A stretch of 44,412 nt of DNA. It comes from Candidatus Cryptoclostridium obscurum (GTDB lineage Bacteria; Bacillota; Dehalobacteriia; UBA7702). The notes beneath the pieces were generated by a model. That model was given only the letters and a program-made list of their open reading frames with translations. It made no database searches and was not told the origin of the DNA. The DNA is taken from assembly GCA_904420535.1 (NCBI GenBank), contig CAJFVQ010000007.1, positions 1 through 44,412 of the forward strand, read 5' to 3'. A program made the translations under genes and the position numbers. Of this stretch, positions 44,336 through 44,412 are shown in pieces (position 1 is the first letter of the stretch; every line of letters starts with the position of its first letter).

Positions 44336-44412
44336 AATGAAACATCGTCGAACTCAACATGTTATTTTTATTGATGCAAAGACGTTCGTGGTGTTTTACA
44401 AATTTTAAGAGC

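Overview
The window looks like a piece of chromosome from a strictly anaerobic, mid-GC low-nutrient-type Firmicute (Bacillota; Clostridia or Negativicutes-like). This rests on the rubrerythrin, the fhs gene behind a ZTP riboswitch, the clostridial GlpA-like/FAD-oxidoreductase/DUF1667 trio, a C_GCAxxG_C_C protein, a DUF3786 protein, LCP/TagA/WecA wall-polymer genes, and the classic Firmicute nadD-yqeK-rsfS-yqeM run. I cannot name a genus. Nothing here decides whether the cell has an outer membrane. No prophage, transposase or CRISPR array is visible.

Layout. 1-1556 holds the decayed remains of a large secreted beta-propeller/Ig-like/DUF4430 protein (minus strand, running off the left edge). 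1853-18114 is a minus-strand block for a secondary cell-wall polymer in three transcription units. (i) MurJ-family flippase 2, a GT4-CsaB fusion, a C_GCAxxG_C_C redox protein and MTA/SAH deaminase. (ii) An LCP ligase and a TagA/WecG glycosyltransferase, ending at a terminator. (iii) A degenerate CsaB-like protein with a long acidic insert, MurJ flippase 1, a WecA/TagO lipid-carrier transferase, an SH3-domain protein and then the three-gene glycerol-3-phosphate-dehydrogenase-like set, ending at a terminator. Together these could start (WecA), extend (TagA, GT4), pyruvylate (CsaB), export (MurJ-like) and attach (LCP) a polymer; this is inference from families.

18489-26852 is a mixed region: DUF3786, a TauE/SafE permease split by a frameshift, a polar amino-acid ABC importer, asnS, a flavodoxin-like flavoprotein, rubrerythrin, and a cdd/deoC nucleoside-salvage pair. 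Convergent units are separated by strong bidirectional terminators.

26995-39084 (minus) carries fhs under a ZTP riboswitch, the complete arginine operon argC-J-B-D-F-G (cyclic acetyl-recycling pathway, with argG last), yajQ, an M29-like aminopeptidase and glnS. 39492-44195 (plus) carries proB-proA, then nadD-yqeK-rsfS-yqeM, and finally tRNA-Ala(GGC) with its own strong promoter. Glutamate is therefore channelled to both arginine and proline by neighbouring units.

The most unusual part is the wall-polymer block. It has two MurJ paralogs, each next to a CsaB-family protein: one fused to a glycosyltransferase and apparently active, the other lacking all the family's signature motifs and carrying a roughly 160-residue acidic insert.
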